Source: Hirundichthys speculiger (taxonomy: Eukaryota; Chordata; Actinopteri; Beloniformes; Exocoetidae). Taken from it: 64,000 bases of DNA. The stretch spans positions 1,674,001 to 1,738,000 of the forward strand of contig JAGFBZ010002268.1 of NCBI GenBank assembly GCA_018398805.1, written 5' to 3'. This document shows, piece by piece, positions 1-13,680 of the stretch. Within the stretch, counting starts at the first letter, position 1, and the number at the start of each line of letters is the position of its first letter. The translations under genes were made by a program, and so were the position numbers. Under the pieces are notes generated by a model. It was not told the origin of the DNA and searched no databases. It saw only the letters and a program-made list of their open reading frames with translations.

Positions 1-948
1 TTCTTCAAAGGCTAAAAACAAAGATAAGTTTATCTATAAGTCCTGCAGGACAATTTCTATTTTGGCCTTCATTGAAAGTCGGGGAAAAGCACACAGCAAA
101 GACTTGCAGGGCAGGAAGCAAACTTGATGCGGCTGCACAAGGCCTGTAGCTTCTGCATATGGCCATGCTCAACCAAGTGAGCCATTCAGTACTACTCTAA
201 CATCACTGGACAAGGCCAGCATCCCAAAGGATCCACTAGCTGTTTTTGGTATCATGAAAAAAAAAAAAGCCTTAACAGTTAGTGTGTTTTTGAGCCAAAG
301 AGTTGTTATCCAGAGAGTGATGGGCTGACAAATGAGGCCTGTGAGTAAAACAAAGCCAGATTATCACATTTCTCTTCTCTGAATAAATACACAGAGCATC
401 TTTTTGTGTGGCTAAAGGATAATGCCTCTGTAATCCATGTATAGTGTTTATTTGTCTTCTGTTTGTGCTGTGGCAGATGGCAAAGCCCTGCTGAGAAGTG
501 GCAATGCTGAATGGGATTTTCTACAGTCAAATTCAGAGTTATGTATATGGCATAATGAGTGTGCTACAGGTAAAAGCATTTACAGCCTCTTTTACAAAAT
601 GTCATACTGTTTCCAATATGTTAGTGCATGGAACACCATACATTTGTTACTGTGGAGATTATGAGTACAGCACGATTATAAACCCCAAAAAACAAAAACC
701 AACTCACTTCTGTTTTTCATTCTGATCTTTAGCTGACTGTTTTCATTACACAAGAACATGAAACAGATTAAAACTATATTTTAAATATACACATCAAGAC
801 ACCTTGCACGTGTTATATCCTGGGTGCCTTAGCGGAGCCACACTTCATTTAACAAAAAATGATACAAGAGGCATGAAGTCGTGTACACTCTTTGTATTGT
901 ACAACCCAGGAATCAGCAACAGAATGGCTGTGGTTACATGATGTTTTT

Positions 949-1049
949 TAATTCGGAATTAATAATTAGGAATTAAATAATTCCGAATTAAACTATTTCC
1001 CTTCGAGTTTACATGGAAATAGTAATTCCGAATTAAGGTTTACATGGAA
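949..1049. repeat. inverted/direct repeat cluster TAATTCGGAATTA
   Basis: TAATTCGGAATTA at 949-961 is a perfect inverted partner of TAATTCCGAATTA at 978-990, which recurs at 1023-1035. GTTTACATGGAAA is also repeated on either side. It looks like part of a MITE. Confidence 0.5.
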
Positions 1050-1439
1050 AACACGTCTGTTCGGCTTTATCCAACTCCGCTTTAGGTCTGGGGGTTGGGA
1101 AGGACAATTTTCTGGAGAGGTGCTGGATTTTTTTTTTTTTTTCTCGCAGCCATTCTCTAGGGGACATTTTTGGGGGCTGCTTAAGTACAATCTATGCATG
1201 AGGCAATAAGAAGACCTGTGCTTTCTAGTAGCCCCATGTTTCTCAAATGTTGGTATTTTCTCTTGTGGATGAGATGGTGTCTCAACTTCATCTTTGGGTT
1301 GGAGAATTGGTTCTGATTGTTCTTTGTGCTGATACACTTACGGACAAAAACACCCACCTTTTTAAAAATCTATGGGTCAAGTGTTAGAACGTGTACCAAC
1401 TGTTAAGCAAAACACAGAATTTCTAGGCCAACAAGTACT

Positions 1440-1860
1440 TTCTCCTAATGTTAAATGACAGTGTTGTGCCCCAATTGCTTGAACTCTGCATTTCAGTATT
1501 GCCTGATTTCATTAACCTCCACACAGTTGTAGGCCTGACATATGAGAGCTATAGCAAACTGCTCTGGGAAGCAGATAAAGTGCAGCAAATGCAGTTGACT
1601 AATGTATTATTTAATAAGTGGCCTTGCTAATTGAGTTTTAATGTCAGTGGCTGCTCTAAGACACACATCTGACTTTACGCAGGGGAAGTTCAGATCTTGA
1701 TAGATTACAGCTGGCCACTAGCAGCAGCTCCAAAGGTCATGGGCAATGCTGAAATAACTACTATAAACCTCAGCTATTTTAAATTAAGCCTGACCATGAC
1801 CACTTTAATTGCATTTTAAAATGCAGAAGGTATTGAAAAAGCTTTCTCCTACATAAAATT
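1440..1860. promoter_or_regulatory. candidate conserved non-coding element
   Basis: A non-repetitive block with balanced composition and dense TAAT/ATTA-type homeodomain cores, without transposon termini or an open frame of coding character. It is proposed only from its texture; conservation cannot be seen here. Confidence 0.25.
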
Positions 1861-3824
1861 AAGTATGGCACAAGGAAAGGTTTACCTTTACTTGGTCACA
1901 GCAATGTATAAGTCGGTAAATGGAAGGATATTTCACAATTAATGCAGTTTCAGTTGAAGATGAAGGAGATGATGAAGCTTTAAATTACAACTGTTGAAAG
2001 GCCACTGAGAAATCAATAAAAATAGGGAGAAATAACATCCATAATGCTGTTAAAAAGTAAAGGGGAAACTAACCAGTAAAAAAATTTATTTGAGTTGAGA
2101 AACAATTCATGGTTTATAAGATAGACCTTAAATATGCCACCCAAATAAACAAGCGGAAATTTGCAATTTAAAATAGCAACGCATTAAATGATGCAGTTTT
2201 GTGTAAATCATTAGGTGCACACTTCTTTGCAATTAGTTTTCAACTTCAACTCACATGTCGCCTATATTAGGAAGGCACAGAGAAAGGCTCCGGTCTTTAT
2301 GAGAATCACTCACCCAGAGCACAAGATAAAGCTGAGCAATAACTTATTTTAAAAATCCCAACTGGGTAATTAACATTGTGAATTCAACCAGAAAGTCAGT
2401 ATTCCACAGACAAGTTTAATTGCATTGATGTTTGAGCTACCATTTAGTAGCTCAAAAAAAAAAATGCTTAGGCTCCAATAAATGCCAGTGTTTCCTCACC
2501 TCAAAGATAAGACGTATTTGTTTACTTTTTGCTTACTATTGCTTGTCTGTTTGTAGCATAATATAGTTTTTTTTTTTTTGTTTTTCTTGTGATTTGATTC
2601 ATAAATTACAAATTTTGCCTTAAACAGTTAATTTTCATTTAAATATGCCACTGAACAGATGGCATTTTTATAAAAATATGTCATTTTTAAAGCACTACTT
2701 TAAATTGTCTTATGCTTGTAAACATCCGAGTTCAAAGGGTCTCTGAAACCGTATTCTGCAAGACTATTAGTCTAACTACAACTGGATAAATTTATGATCT
2801 CATCACTTCATTGCAACCTTATAATAAAACTCATTAGCTTAAAAAAAAAAAAATAAAACTGTTATAAAACAATATTATTCCCTATTATGTTTACATACAT
2901 GCTGTAATATGCATTGTTAAAATTGTGGAATGATTGTCAGTGACACTGACATTTTAAATTGTTGCTAAACTACGATAACGTTAACCTGGAAGAGGGAACC
3001 ATGAACCTTTTCATGTGTTTATGCATAAAAAGACAAATCTTATTCTAGTGAAAACCTAAATGTTAAACCACTTATATGTCACAGACAATCTCAAACAAGA
3101 TTGTCACAGACAATCTCTAATCTTTCAGCTCAGTGATTCGTGTTCATTTGTAACTGCACTGCATTACAGGAAAGTACTTTGGGCTCTACAACTTCCATTG
3201 TCTGTCAAGATTTGAACAACTGTAAACAGAGAGTATAAAGATGATTAAGGTGAAAAGTAAGTAAAAGGTGGACAACCATTTCCAATATGGGAATACTATA
3301 AAGAAAACAAGCCAGCAAAATAAATGCAATGCAGACTATAGTGAATATAGTGAAACTTGAAAGTTGACATCCAAAATAGTCATTAGTGGCACTTCTTAAG
3401 AAAGGCCAAACATCAGCCATCATTAACACCTAAAAAGAAGTATAAAAAAAAGTTTATAAAAGCAGTCAGACTGTTGATGATTGGTGCAGGCCCTATGAAA
3501 GGTAGAAAAAAATGCAGAGTAATGAAAACCACTGCACTTCCACCGTCAGTCATAGTAAAGGATGAGGGGAGATAGCAGGTATCAACTCTACCACAAAAAA
3601 AATCCAAACTCAACTACAACTCTATTTTTCTCATTAGATCAATTAAAAGCAAAGAAATTAATAAAAAAAAAAAAGAATTCAGGATGATAATTATTTTTCT
3701 TCATGGACCAAAGAGTATTAAAAACTTCTTCCGTGAAGACATATCAAACGTGAAAAGCACTCGGAGAGCGCAGACCTCCGCACAACAGTTCTACCATATA
3801 GCGATTTACAGATTGCGATAAAAT

Positions 3825-4150
3825 CCGTGTTCTGGATCAGATCTGGATCAGCCTTTGAATTTGATAGAGGTTCCCATTGTCAATCCCTGGGTCAATTTTC
3901 ATGAGGTTTGGGCAATAATTAACGGAGATATTGAGAAACAAAATTTTCGGCCCCATTGACCGCAATCTTATCGAAAAATTTGAAAGTGATACAGAATCCA
4001 GGATTTCTTCCGGATCACACTTCAGTTCCGCTTCTGGCAACTCCTAAAAAATTTCATCAAAATCCATCCTTGTATAACTTTTTGACAGTGATCTTGTACA
4101 TGCCAGCAAAAACATGCCAGGTAATAACCAGTAATACTCAATGCGTGGAT
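3825..4150. mobile_element. RTE-like retroelement 3' fragment (tentative)
   Basis: Phrases such as GATACAGAATCCAGGATTTC, TTCCGGATCACAC and ATTTCATCAAAATCCATCCTTG recall a dispersed repeat common in fish and other aquatic animals. Ends are not defined. Confidence 0.35.
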
Positions 4151-4329
4151 GGATGGATGGAAGAAACAAGGATTCATCCTACAAAATGGACCGCAAACTG
4201 CTATACAGGAAAGTTGGAAGCTGATTGATGAAGAATAATGTCTGTCATTAGTCAAGCCTAAAAGAATTTGATCATAAATCTGGGAGGACGTGCAAAAAAA
4301 GTGACTTCTCTGGTCCATTAGTCAATTCT

Positions 4330-6540
4330 TCCCCTCATTTTTTCAATGAATCCATAATTTCTTGCCATCTACTGTCTCTGGGGAAAAAAAAAAGCATTAA
4401 ATCCTGTAATATTGGCAATAATATTGTAATAATATTCAAAAACAGAATATTCAGCTGGTTAATAAAATAGTTGTGATTGAGTATTTTTATGCATTTTTTC
4501 TCTCTTCACCAAAACAAATATAGCTGAATTTTTTGTTCAGGGTTTGTAGTCACTGGAATCAAGGGGAGTAAAGTTCAATGTTGGTAAAAAAGAAATACAA
4601 TTTTTTTTTTTAAATTAACTATGGAGAACAAAAGACGGGTCAAAATATATATCAACAAGACTGCAGGAGATGCAAAAGCTCAATATGACTTCACTTTTTG
4701 GAGTGACAGTTTGAACTTAAAGCCCGAAGTTTCAGTCTCCCCACTCATTTTTAATATTCCTTTTTCCAGCATATTCTTTTACAGTCAACCAGGGGAAGAA
4801 GGAGGAGTGTTTATACTATGGAGGGACCCATCAAACAGAACACTTGGTGCGGTATCTGAGACAAGTGAGTTTAATAGCTGCCAGTGCTTGCCCTTCCCAA
4901 TAGGGCATCCATTTAGGTTTTTCTCCAGCAATTTCAAATAAAAACATAGCTAATGGAAATTCAGTAGCTGGGGATATATTTACAGACTCAAGAAAAAGGA
5001 GAAAGCACGTCTAAAACATCAAGCACTTTGGCGATTTCAGCCCCTCCTTATGGGTCTTTTTATTCCCTCTATCACTGGTACAGCTGAATGATTTAGGAAT
5101 AGCTGTCCCAAAAGTTTGACAGAGTGACTGTCTAAATATTTTACAATGTTTGTTTGTATGAATAATGACTTCAGAAGACTCTCCTCAAAGAATATTTCTG
5201 AAGGTTTCAACAGCACTAATGAGCCTTCTGGGTTGAAGGCTTTGCTTTTATGGGAATGGTGTCACTAAGGATCACAATTTGATGACGGTGCATAAGAGCA
5301 AGGCCCACAAAAATAATCAAGCTTTCACTCTTATTTAAGGGTACAATTCCTCAGGTTGGACACCAGCTACACTGGCATCTTTGAAGAAATCGGCAACACC
5401 TACTCTAAACCTTGGATGACAACCAGACCAAAATATCACTACAAGTACATTATATGGCTATATTTCTTTTTTTTTTTCCCCTCTTAACGTAAAACATGAT
5501 CTGAATAAAGAAAGTAATATACTGTTGATCAGATTATACCAATCTAAACAGAATACTGAAAAAGGAAAAAGAAGAAAAACAAAATACAAAATCCAAACTA
5601 AACCTCAATCTGCTTCTCATCAACACCACCGAGCTCCCAACCATGACTGACCTACAATTACACTCATCGCCCTTATGGACACCCTGATATTCAATGTAAA
5701 TCTACTGACAATTCCAATTATGGAGAGTGAATGAGCTCATCCCTCAAGTTCCAGCACCTGCTCCTAAAACATGCAGCAGGTTCTATAAATGGAACAATTA
5801 AGATAATTGATGGTAAAAGCCCCATTAACAAATCCTGCTTGTGGCTCAAAGCTGCAATTTGATTAATTCTCATAATCGAAAATGCCTTGTTCCTCTATTG
5901 TTCTTCATTTTCCTCTCCTCATTCCAGGTGACAATCACATCCTGTGAGTAGGGTTTCATGTTGGACAGAGATTACAATATTTGAATGAACCCAGACTGAA
6001 GGGCAGGACCAAAGTGACATATTGATCAACTCTCCAGGAACAATGTGCAAATCCAAGTTGGACTTTAGCTTTATACACACAAACACACAAGAGGTTTAAC
6101 AAAAAATTAACACTTGCCAAGGTGAGCAAATATCTCAAGAGCTAATTTTTTTTCCCCACAATTTAAAACCCCAATTTTAAATTGATTTGGTGCTTTTCTT
6201 AGTCATTCAAAATTGGCTGTGTGGTTAAGAGCGCCTTTTCTGTGGTATCATTAAAAACATGACACATTTATTACTGCTTTAACAGTAACACCAAAATATT
6301 CAGACATCAGGGCTCTTGTGCAGGTCAGCATCATTACTTTTACGGTTTAAACTGGACTGTATAAGATTGTGAGCAGAGCACACAAACACTGCTAAGCATC
6401 TAACAAGTTTTAGCATCTATGGCAATACAGTAAGTCTGCTGACTTAATGTGGAACATGATACGTTTGTCTGGGCTCCCAGCTCTTTCTGGGCGGTGAAAG
6501 AGAAAAACAATTTCCTCTGATCTACGCAGACAGGAGACTT
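4330..6540. other. gene-free segment
   Basis: No coding exon was recognised. 5600-5960 is repeat-free and may be regulatory; the rest shows only short A/T runs. Confidence 0.55.
5600..5960. promoter_or_regulatory. candidate conserved non-coding element
   Basis: A unique stretch with clustered homeodomain-like cores (AATTAAGATAATTGATGG, TTTGATTAATTCTC) and no transposon features. This is inference from texture only. Confidence 0.27.
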
Positions 6541-7452
6541 GGGCTGGGTATCGAAAAATTGATCGAATTGTTTTGATAACATCAAGTATCAAAAAAACTC
6601 GTCATTCGATACCTCTTCTCATTACCTTGTATTAACATCACCCCTCTGCTGATGAAAGTGCAGTGAAGCACCACGGTCACACTACTCCAAACATCCAAGC
6701 CTGACATAATAAGGAAGTCCCAAGTTTAAACAACCCTCTGAAAACACTACTTGTAGCTCCTGTGCAGTTGGTAGGCAGAAATTTGAAGAGCACTGATCAC
6801 TGATCACTTAGTTTTGTCCCACAAGCACATCCCTCAGTCTGTTGTGTCATGTGCTTTTAACAACAGTGTATCTCCCTTCATCATGGTGGTGGATTTATCC
6901 AGGATAGAGGCTAACTGTTGCTTCTCTGGACTGCTGTCATCTGCTTGTGGAGTTTTTAAATCCCCATTTACTTGGCTTATTACCAGCTGCTTCCATGAGT
7001 AGCACTGAGTAAAAACCACTGCAGCAAACTACAGCCAAGACTAAACCGAGTTTTTTTTTTTCTCTTATTTGTGGTCGTGAAAGTCAGAAGAAAAACCTGG
7101 ACTGGAGTTTTGGTTGATCTTTCATTTCTGATTTGAATTGAACTTTTCAGAACCTGAGCTATGAAATTGCAGACTGTAATCATTATTATCATTATTTCTA
7201 TGTTTGTTTTGCTCTTGTCCCCTTTTGTGAGACTGTTGAGACAGTGGAGTTAAAGTTGAACTACATTCTATCTTTTGTCTTCTGAAAAGACTTAAAAAAA
7301 AAAGCTTCTACCATGAATATCTAATGTAACTACCTTTATGTCAAAATTTTATTAAGCTGGTATCAAAACAAAGTAGTGTTTTGGTATTGGTAAAGAAGAT
7401 GAAGTACTGGTATAGATATCAATATTGAAAATTTTGAATTATACCCAGCCAT
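6541..7452. mobile_element. hAT-like non-autonomous element (GGGCTGGGTATCGAAA type)
   Basis: The left end GGGCTGGGTATCGAAAAATT and right end TTTTGAATTATACCCAGCC are imperfect inverted repeats. The interior contains GGTATC-type repeats. No convincing 8-bp target duplication was found. Confidence 0.5.
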
Positions 7453-7883
7453 ACAGGACACTGTACACCTAAGACTGGATCTGCCAATTAGACCATAGTG
7501 ATTCCCATTATGGCACACAGATAATGGCTCAAGGCGAACCAAGACACATGCAATACAAGCGTTGGCAAGAATAAATCTTTTCAATGCCTTCAGTGTATCA
7601 ATAAACTATACTTATGCTTCTCATAAAACACAGGCTTGCATACAAACAAATCATCTTCTTCCTCACCTGGCACTATTAAATACAGATTACACACAGGTGG
7701 TCATTAATTGGCACTTTGGCTATAGCTCAAAAAGAGAAATTTAAAATTTCTTCTGATCCATCAAATGTGTTGAAGTATGTACAGCTAAATACACAAAAAG
7801 TCAAACTCTGGTTCTAATGTGAAATGCACAATCTAACACAGAAGCACATATATACGCTCTTCTTTTAGTCTACCAACATAATA

Positions 7884-8961
7884 CAGTGGTACCTCTGTAT
7901 TATGTTGGTAGTACAGTGCTTCTTCTACTTATGAAATTAATTGGTTCTGGAAGTAGTTTCATAACCTGAAAAGTTCATAAGTAGAGACGCATTTTCCATG
8001 TAAATGCCCTAATCCAGTGGTGCGCAAACTGTGGTACACGTACCACTGGTGATACGCGAGCGCTCTCTGGTGGTACGCGGGGAAACGTCAGGACTTTCCA
8101 CATTTTCCCTTTTTTTTTATTAAATTGGAAACATACAATGCATTACAAATACATTTCAAACAAAATTCAGGTAACAATAAATAACTACAATAAGGAATAA
8201 ACATCTCTCTTGTGAATTTAAAGCTAATTGAGAAGGCATATATGGCTATATTTTAAAACTGGTCATCATGGTGGTACTCGGAGAGTTGAACAGTTTCTTA
8301 GGTGGTACGCAGTATTAAAAGTTTGAGAACCACTGCTCTAATCCGTTCCACGCCCCCAAATTCGGACAGAATTTTTTTTATAAATCATAAAAATGTATCA
8401 AAACATGTAACAAATACATGTTACAATTAGATTACTGCACAATAAACATAAAACGAGAGTTGTACATAATGTAAAAAACAAAGAATAAAGTAAAAAATAA
8501 AAATAATGTTCATTTACCTTTTAACTGCTATCGTCATCACCTTTTCTCTCTCAGCAGTGGTTTTTGCCTGACGTTTTGTAAAGAACCAATCCAAGGATGT
8601 TTCGTCGGCTTTTAACAATCCTTCGAAAATGTGCAAGGCAAACATTAACATAGTGAGCGATACCCCGACTAATGAAGACTTTTTCTGGGTGATTCTTTTC
8701 AACAAATTCCGAAACTTCATGGAATTTTCCTAAAATGTCAAAGGGATGCCAGGAAGATGCTAGCCGATAGCCAGTGGCAGAGCAGCTACAAGTATGTTTA
8801 CGTACGTAAACTCTGGGAGCTGCGAGTAGCAGCGTGTACTGTATTTTTGCTTCTCATAGCCTGAAATTTCTTTCATAACAACAGGCAATATTTTCCCGTT
8901 GAGGCGTTTCGTAACCTGAAAATTCCGTATGTACAGATATTTGTAAGTAGAGGTACCACTG
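7884..8961. mobile_element. Tigger/pogo-type non-autonomous element with nested hAT
   Basis: Termini CAGTGGTACCTC and GAGGTACCACTG are flanked by TA on both sides, the target duplication of Tc1/mariner-pogo elements. Sub-terminal CTTATGAAATTAATTGGTTC and its counterpart are repeated. A 321-bp hAT MITE is inserted at 8015-8335. A related copy lies at 37745-38318 in kif23. Confidence 0.75.
8015..8335. mobile_element. nested hAT MITE
   Basis: Starts CAGTGGTGCGCAAACTGTGG and ends GTTTGAGAACCACTG, the typical hAT terminal pair. It is flanked by ccctaatc (8007-8014) and ctctaatc (8336-8343), a 7/8 target duplication inside the Tigger-type host. Confidence 0.85.
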
Positions 8962-9270
8962 TAGTTGATTTGTAAATGTTTTCACTTTAGTTATTTTAAG
9001 GCTTGAAGGTTGAACTGCAATTTAAATTACCCTTTTAAATCAGTATGTAACAATACAACTACCTCTGACCAAATGAGGGCACAATATCACTGGAAGGTTC
9101 ATGTGTAAGTCCTTGGGATAAGACACAACCCTAACTCACTCCTTAATGCTACAAGACCTGTTAAACCATCAGTGACTGTTAGTATTGTCAGTTGCTCTTT
9201 TGCCAGCAGAGTAGATTTATATACCCCATGAGGTCTGAGGTGGTACTGCTACAAAAACTCATTTTGATCT

Positions 9271-9452
9271 TCAATGGTGCAGTGGTTGGGGCAGGCGGCC
9301 CGTGCACAGAGGCTACAGTTCTCAACGCGGTGTTGGGTTCGATTCCCACCCTGTGCAACCCTTTGCTACATGTCTTCCCCGCTCTTTCTCTGCCCCTTTC
9401 CTGTCTGTCTTCACTGTCAATAAAGAACACTAGTGCCACAAAAATTAAAACT
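9271..9452 (+). mobile_element. tRNA-derived SINE
   Basis: Pol III A box-like GGTGCAGTGGTTGGGG near 9276 and B box GGTTCGATTCC at 9336-9346, then a body ending TCAATAAAGAACACTAGTGC. The boxes and spacing are those of a tRNA-derived fish SINE. Confidence 0.8.
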
Positions 9453-10200
9453 ATAATTAACTGAAGTGGGTTTATGAGTCAAGCATGACTTCAACACAAG
9501 GTTTAGCCTGGATTTTGGAACATGGTGGCTACCCGGGGGCAGGGTGTAATATTTTCCAGATAAACTCTTGACAATACAAAGACATACAGTTTATTATTAT
9601 ATTGTATATAAAGTAATATACTATAACATAACATGTAGACAACACATTTTAGTGAGTCACTTTATGAATTTGCGTTGCTGGCTTGTCTAGTTCTCAAATG
9701 GATTGTAGAAGTGGCTATCAAAGTGATATACGACAATTAACTCCAAACATGCCATTTGATTGAACAATAGGCATTCCAGGAGAGTTGATATGGGAGTATT
9801 TCAGCACTGGATCATTTAATCACAGTTTACACATAACTCCGCGTCATGGATGTTCAAAACCTCTTTCTAGGAAGTGGCCCGAATAATCACACCAACTATG
9901 ATACACATATGCAACACATCAAATGAACAGGGGGGAATCACAGCTTAAAATCCATAGAGTCCATTTGTACATAAAACATCATTCCACATGCCAGATGCTG
10001 AAGATATCACAACCATGCTTATGTGTGTCTTTTGCAATATGATAGGGAGCTGCTATAGTACTTTTTCACTCATGCTGCAGGATGGATGAAAGCAGTCAGT
10101 GAAGCTCAAAAGGGTCCAGTGTAACAGCAGGTAGTTCATTAAATGCTTTGTATTGACCTTTATGGCACTGTTCGCTTCAAATTATAATTTTATGCTGTTC
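9453..10200. other. gene-free segment
   Basis: No exon, repeat terminus or RNA gene was recognised. Confidence 0.5.
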
Positions 10201-10209
10201 ATCTGACAT

Positions 10210-10376
10210 GTTAAAAGCTGAACCATGATCAAATGGAGTTAGGCACTCGGACCACAGGACCGGGACATGAAAAGGAGCGCTGGACACCGGCAGCTCCTCT
10301 AGTACACCAGACTGTACTGAAACTTGAATTTCCCCCTTGGGGGATCAATAAAGTATATTTGAATTTGAATTTGAAA
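10210..10376 (+). mobile_element. 5'-truncated LINE 3' end
   Basis: TGAATTTCCCCCTTGGGGGA then TCAATAAAGTATATTTGAATTTGAATT: the usual 3' end and short tandem tail of fish non-LTR elements. Confidence 0.6.
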
Positions 10377-10679
10377 TAGTTGCATTGTTGCTTTTAGTTT
10401 TACAGACTAGCGTTTCACCAGTAGCTTAGCAGTCGCCTGACATCTGCGTAGGTCATTATGTTGTTGCTGCAGGCGAGAGAGGATGATATGTGAGACACAG
10501 GTAGAGGAAGCTCTACAAGCATAGCTGAAAAGCATCAAAAACTATATAGGTATAAATAATATATTCTCATTGCATATTACATGTAGAGAACATAAATAAA
10601 CATTCCTTTGTATATATCATAAGTACTCAGAGGTGCATACAGTCCTCTGGGCAAGGCAAATCATAATCTGATGTTTTTG

Positions 10680-11690
10680 AGGCTACAGACTGGGATGCAC
10701 TCTATGAGCCACATTGAGATGACGTCAGTGAGTGTGTGACTGACTGTGTTAACTTCTGTGTGGACAACACCATCCATACAATGAGGTGCTTCCCCAATAA
10801 CAAACCATGGATCACCAAACCAAGATGTGTGGTCAGGGATGAAGAAGATCCCAGGCTTTAAGCACAAAGAGGATCAGATAGATGGAAGTCTGGACAGAGG
10901 AAATGAACTGAACTCGTCCTTCAACAGGTTCAGTTCAGAGACAAACTCAGCATCCTTCTCTCCTGCCCTTTAACAGACCTCCCATCCTCCCTTGACCCAC
11001 GGCTTCCCTGTCACATTCAACTGTCTCATCTTCCATCCTCAGTTATGGATTTTGCTGCTGCTCCATCACTGTCTCCATCCACATAATGAGATCCTGGGCC
11101 CCATCCCCATCCCACTACTACCGGTTTGTTTCTCATAGGCAGCTGAAGAGGCAGTTGGAGAGACTGAACAGGAACAAGGCTGCAGGTCCACATGGTGTAG
11201 GCCCCAGAGTCCTGAAGGCTTGTGTGGACCAGCTATGGCGGATTCTACAGCACCTCTTCTGGCTCAGGCTGGGGTTGAAGGTTCCGGTGCTGTGGAAGAC
11301 ATCGTGCCTTGTTCCAGTGTCAAAAAGATCTCATCCATCCTCTCCAAAAGACTATATAGACCTGTAGCAGTAACATCCCATTTCATGAAATAATTTACTT
11401 TTATTGGTCCACCTAAATAAGCAAACACCTTCCAGGATCCACTGTAGTGTCCTCATCATCACGGTCAGCAGCACAGGAGCACCACAGGGGACTGTGCTCT
11501 TACCAGTCCTCTTCACTCTCCGCTTTGTGGCGTGGTGTAGGAACATCTCATCTTAAATGTGAACAAGATAAAGGAGATGATTGTGGATTTTAGGAGGACC
11601 AGAAACAAGTCCAACAGCATTCCAATTCATGGGAGAAGAAGTGGAGATGGTGGTTTCAATCAAGGCTATTTTTTTTAAACATGGTGACTA
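10680..11690 (+). pseudogene. LINE reverse-transcriptase remnant
   Basis: Broken pol reading. ATDWDALYEP and NNKPWITKP lie near 10680-10830, then RQLERLNRNKAAGPHGVGPR and VPVLWKTSCLVPVSKR at 11140-11330 (RT fingers), and NKIKEMIVDFRRTRNKSNS near 11560-11620. Internal stops and frame changes mark it as dead. The clade is probably Rex1/L2-like, judged from the KAAGPDG and VPVLWKTS wording. Confidence 0.8.
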
Positions 11691-11699
11691 GACATCTCA

Positions 11700-12540
11700 G
11701 CGGCTAAAAGCCTACTACATCATTATTGTGCCAGTTTGATGTCTTGTATTGTGATATTACTGATATGTGCTGTAAAATCCTGCACTTTAAAAGTCCATCT
11801 TGTTTTTCTATAAATTAACTCAACCAAAACCAACATTTGCTCTGTAGGCCTGAATCATTCTTATTTAGTTTAAAACTTCATTCAGTCCAAAAATGATGTG
11901 CAAGTTTGACAATGTTAAAAAAAAAGGATAATTATTTTAAATAATCCTGATTTCAATGTTGACCAAAATAATTATTTTTTTTCCCCAAGCAGCCCCTGTC
12001 AGTAATATCCTACATTAGGCCATTTTAGTAAATGAACTGTGTATAAAGAAACATAACTACGTCCTTAATTCTATTCCCAAGTCACCCGATATGAAAATTA
12101 GGGGAAAGTATTGTGTTACCAGCACACTGGACACACACATAGACACACAGGCAAAATTAATCTCTGTCTCAGGCCACCCAGAACATCAGCAAGGTAGTAT
12201 TTCAATTCTACACCACTCTAACATTTCCTCTTCTCACTTCTTATGCTGATAGAATTCTTTCCCCTACCATTATATTAGGTACACCTGCCCCCCCAAGACA
12301 AAAATGTCTGCATTTTTAAACACTCCCTTGGTGATGAAGATGAAACACTCACTTTCCTGCAAGTAGCACTCAGAGTAGCTCTGGGAATGTTCTTCCAGAA
12401 GCAAAGGTCATTGGAAATTGGGCACATTTGATGTCAACAGGAGGATATCAAACGTATTTTCATCATAATTCATGAAGATCATAAATCTATTGCACCCAAA
12501 CATATTTGTATTGGTTATCTTGCTAGGTAAATTTCGTGTA
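11700..12540. other. gene-free segment
   Basis: No exon was recognised. The phrase ATTATATTAGGTACACCTG near 12270 recalls a common fish repeat end. Confidence 0.45.
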
Positions 12541-12545
12541 ATTTT

Positions 12546-13049
12546 TAGAGCTGGGCAAGTTAACGCGTTAACTCATTAATTTATTAATGCCGACATTTAT
12601 TTTATCGCGCATTAACGCATGTTGCTCACATGCTTTTGTTCTGAAAAGTCTGTTACTGGCTGCCGTGGAACTGGAAAAGAATTGGTGGGAAAAACATGCA
12701 GAAAAGCTGAAACAGACATGGAGAACGGTAAAAATCCGTGTACTTTACAGTTCAGGCAGCAATATTAACAATTCTGTTTTGAAAACAAAATTCTGGACTG
12801 CAACAAAACTTTCGCGTCATTCCTCCATGTTACATCAGATCTGCTCCATGTGTTTCATTGTCCTGCTGTTCTCTTACTGGTTACTTCAGTGTGGCTCCAT
12901 CTAGTGGCACAGATGCGCAATGACAACAGAAAGTCCAGTCCTCGACTATAAAACAAATTCAGTCCTGTGGTATGTTTTTTTTCATTTCCTATTTTTAATC
13001 CAAGTCTAAAATTGAAATATAAAAAAAAACAGTAATTTTTTAGTTTTTT

Positions 13050-13080
<31 letters not shown>

Positions 13081-13672
13081 GGGTTAGATTTAAAAACGAA
13101 AAACATAAAATGTCACTTTTAATTTTTTTTAATTTTTGATTGACAAGTGAAAATAGAAAGAATGAATGATACACGCATGGGTAAAGTTACTGAACTTCCA
13201 CATGGAAATTTTCATTTTAAAGTTCTCCCAGACAGAGGATTTGACAGAAACAAGGTTATTTGTAACAACTGCCAAGTTGAACTCCCTGTTAAAAGTTTCT
13301 GCTGTTACCACAGAAATTACCTGTTTTAATGTTATGATTGTGCTGAGCCACAATTATTTTCTTAGATTTTGTTTGTAGTCTTTTTTTTATTTTTCATAAA
13401 AACAGGATTACTTTAATGCCATGCCAGGGCCCATAAGCTTTATTTTATTTTACATTTTTAAGATGAGATTTACACTAAATATGTGTTACTGACAAGTGCT
13501 GATGTTAAAAGTGTTACGTTATGGCACTTTAGTTCATATGGCAGCAGAACATTTAAATAATACACTATTTTTGAATTCATTATTTGATTTTCCGTATACA
13601 ATGCGATTGTGATTAATCAGGGAAATAATGCGATTAATCGCAATTAAAAATTTTAATCGTTGCCCAGCCCTA
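12546..13672. mobile_element. hAT non-autonomous element, family A (TAGRGCTGGGCAA)
   Basis: Starts TAGAGCTGGGCAA, ends TTGCCCAGCCCTA, and is flanked by perfect 8-bp duplications gtaatttt (12538-12545 and 13673-13680). It contains a long T/G homopolymer near 13040-13083 and ATTAATCGC-type sub-terminal repeats. No transposase frame. Related sequence occurs at 22.3-23.9 kb and 42252-42976. Confidence 0.92.
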
Positions 13673-13680
13673 GTAATTTT

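Larger units (their letters stand above)
1..3800. other. gene-free segment
   Basis: No exon-like sequence was recognised. It contains poly-A/T runs, a small AATTCGGAATT inverted-repeat unit (949-1035) and a long unrepetitive stretch described separately. Confidence 0.6.

Noticed and set aside
8514..8720. 68-codon minus-strand frame inside the Tigger-type element
   Set aside because: It may be a transposase relic, but no catalytic motif or family match could be seen, so it was left within the element.
12855..13106. Frame with Pro and Lys runs
   Set aside because: Produced by poly-G and poly-T tracts in the hAT element.
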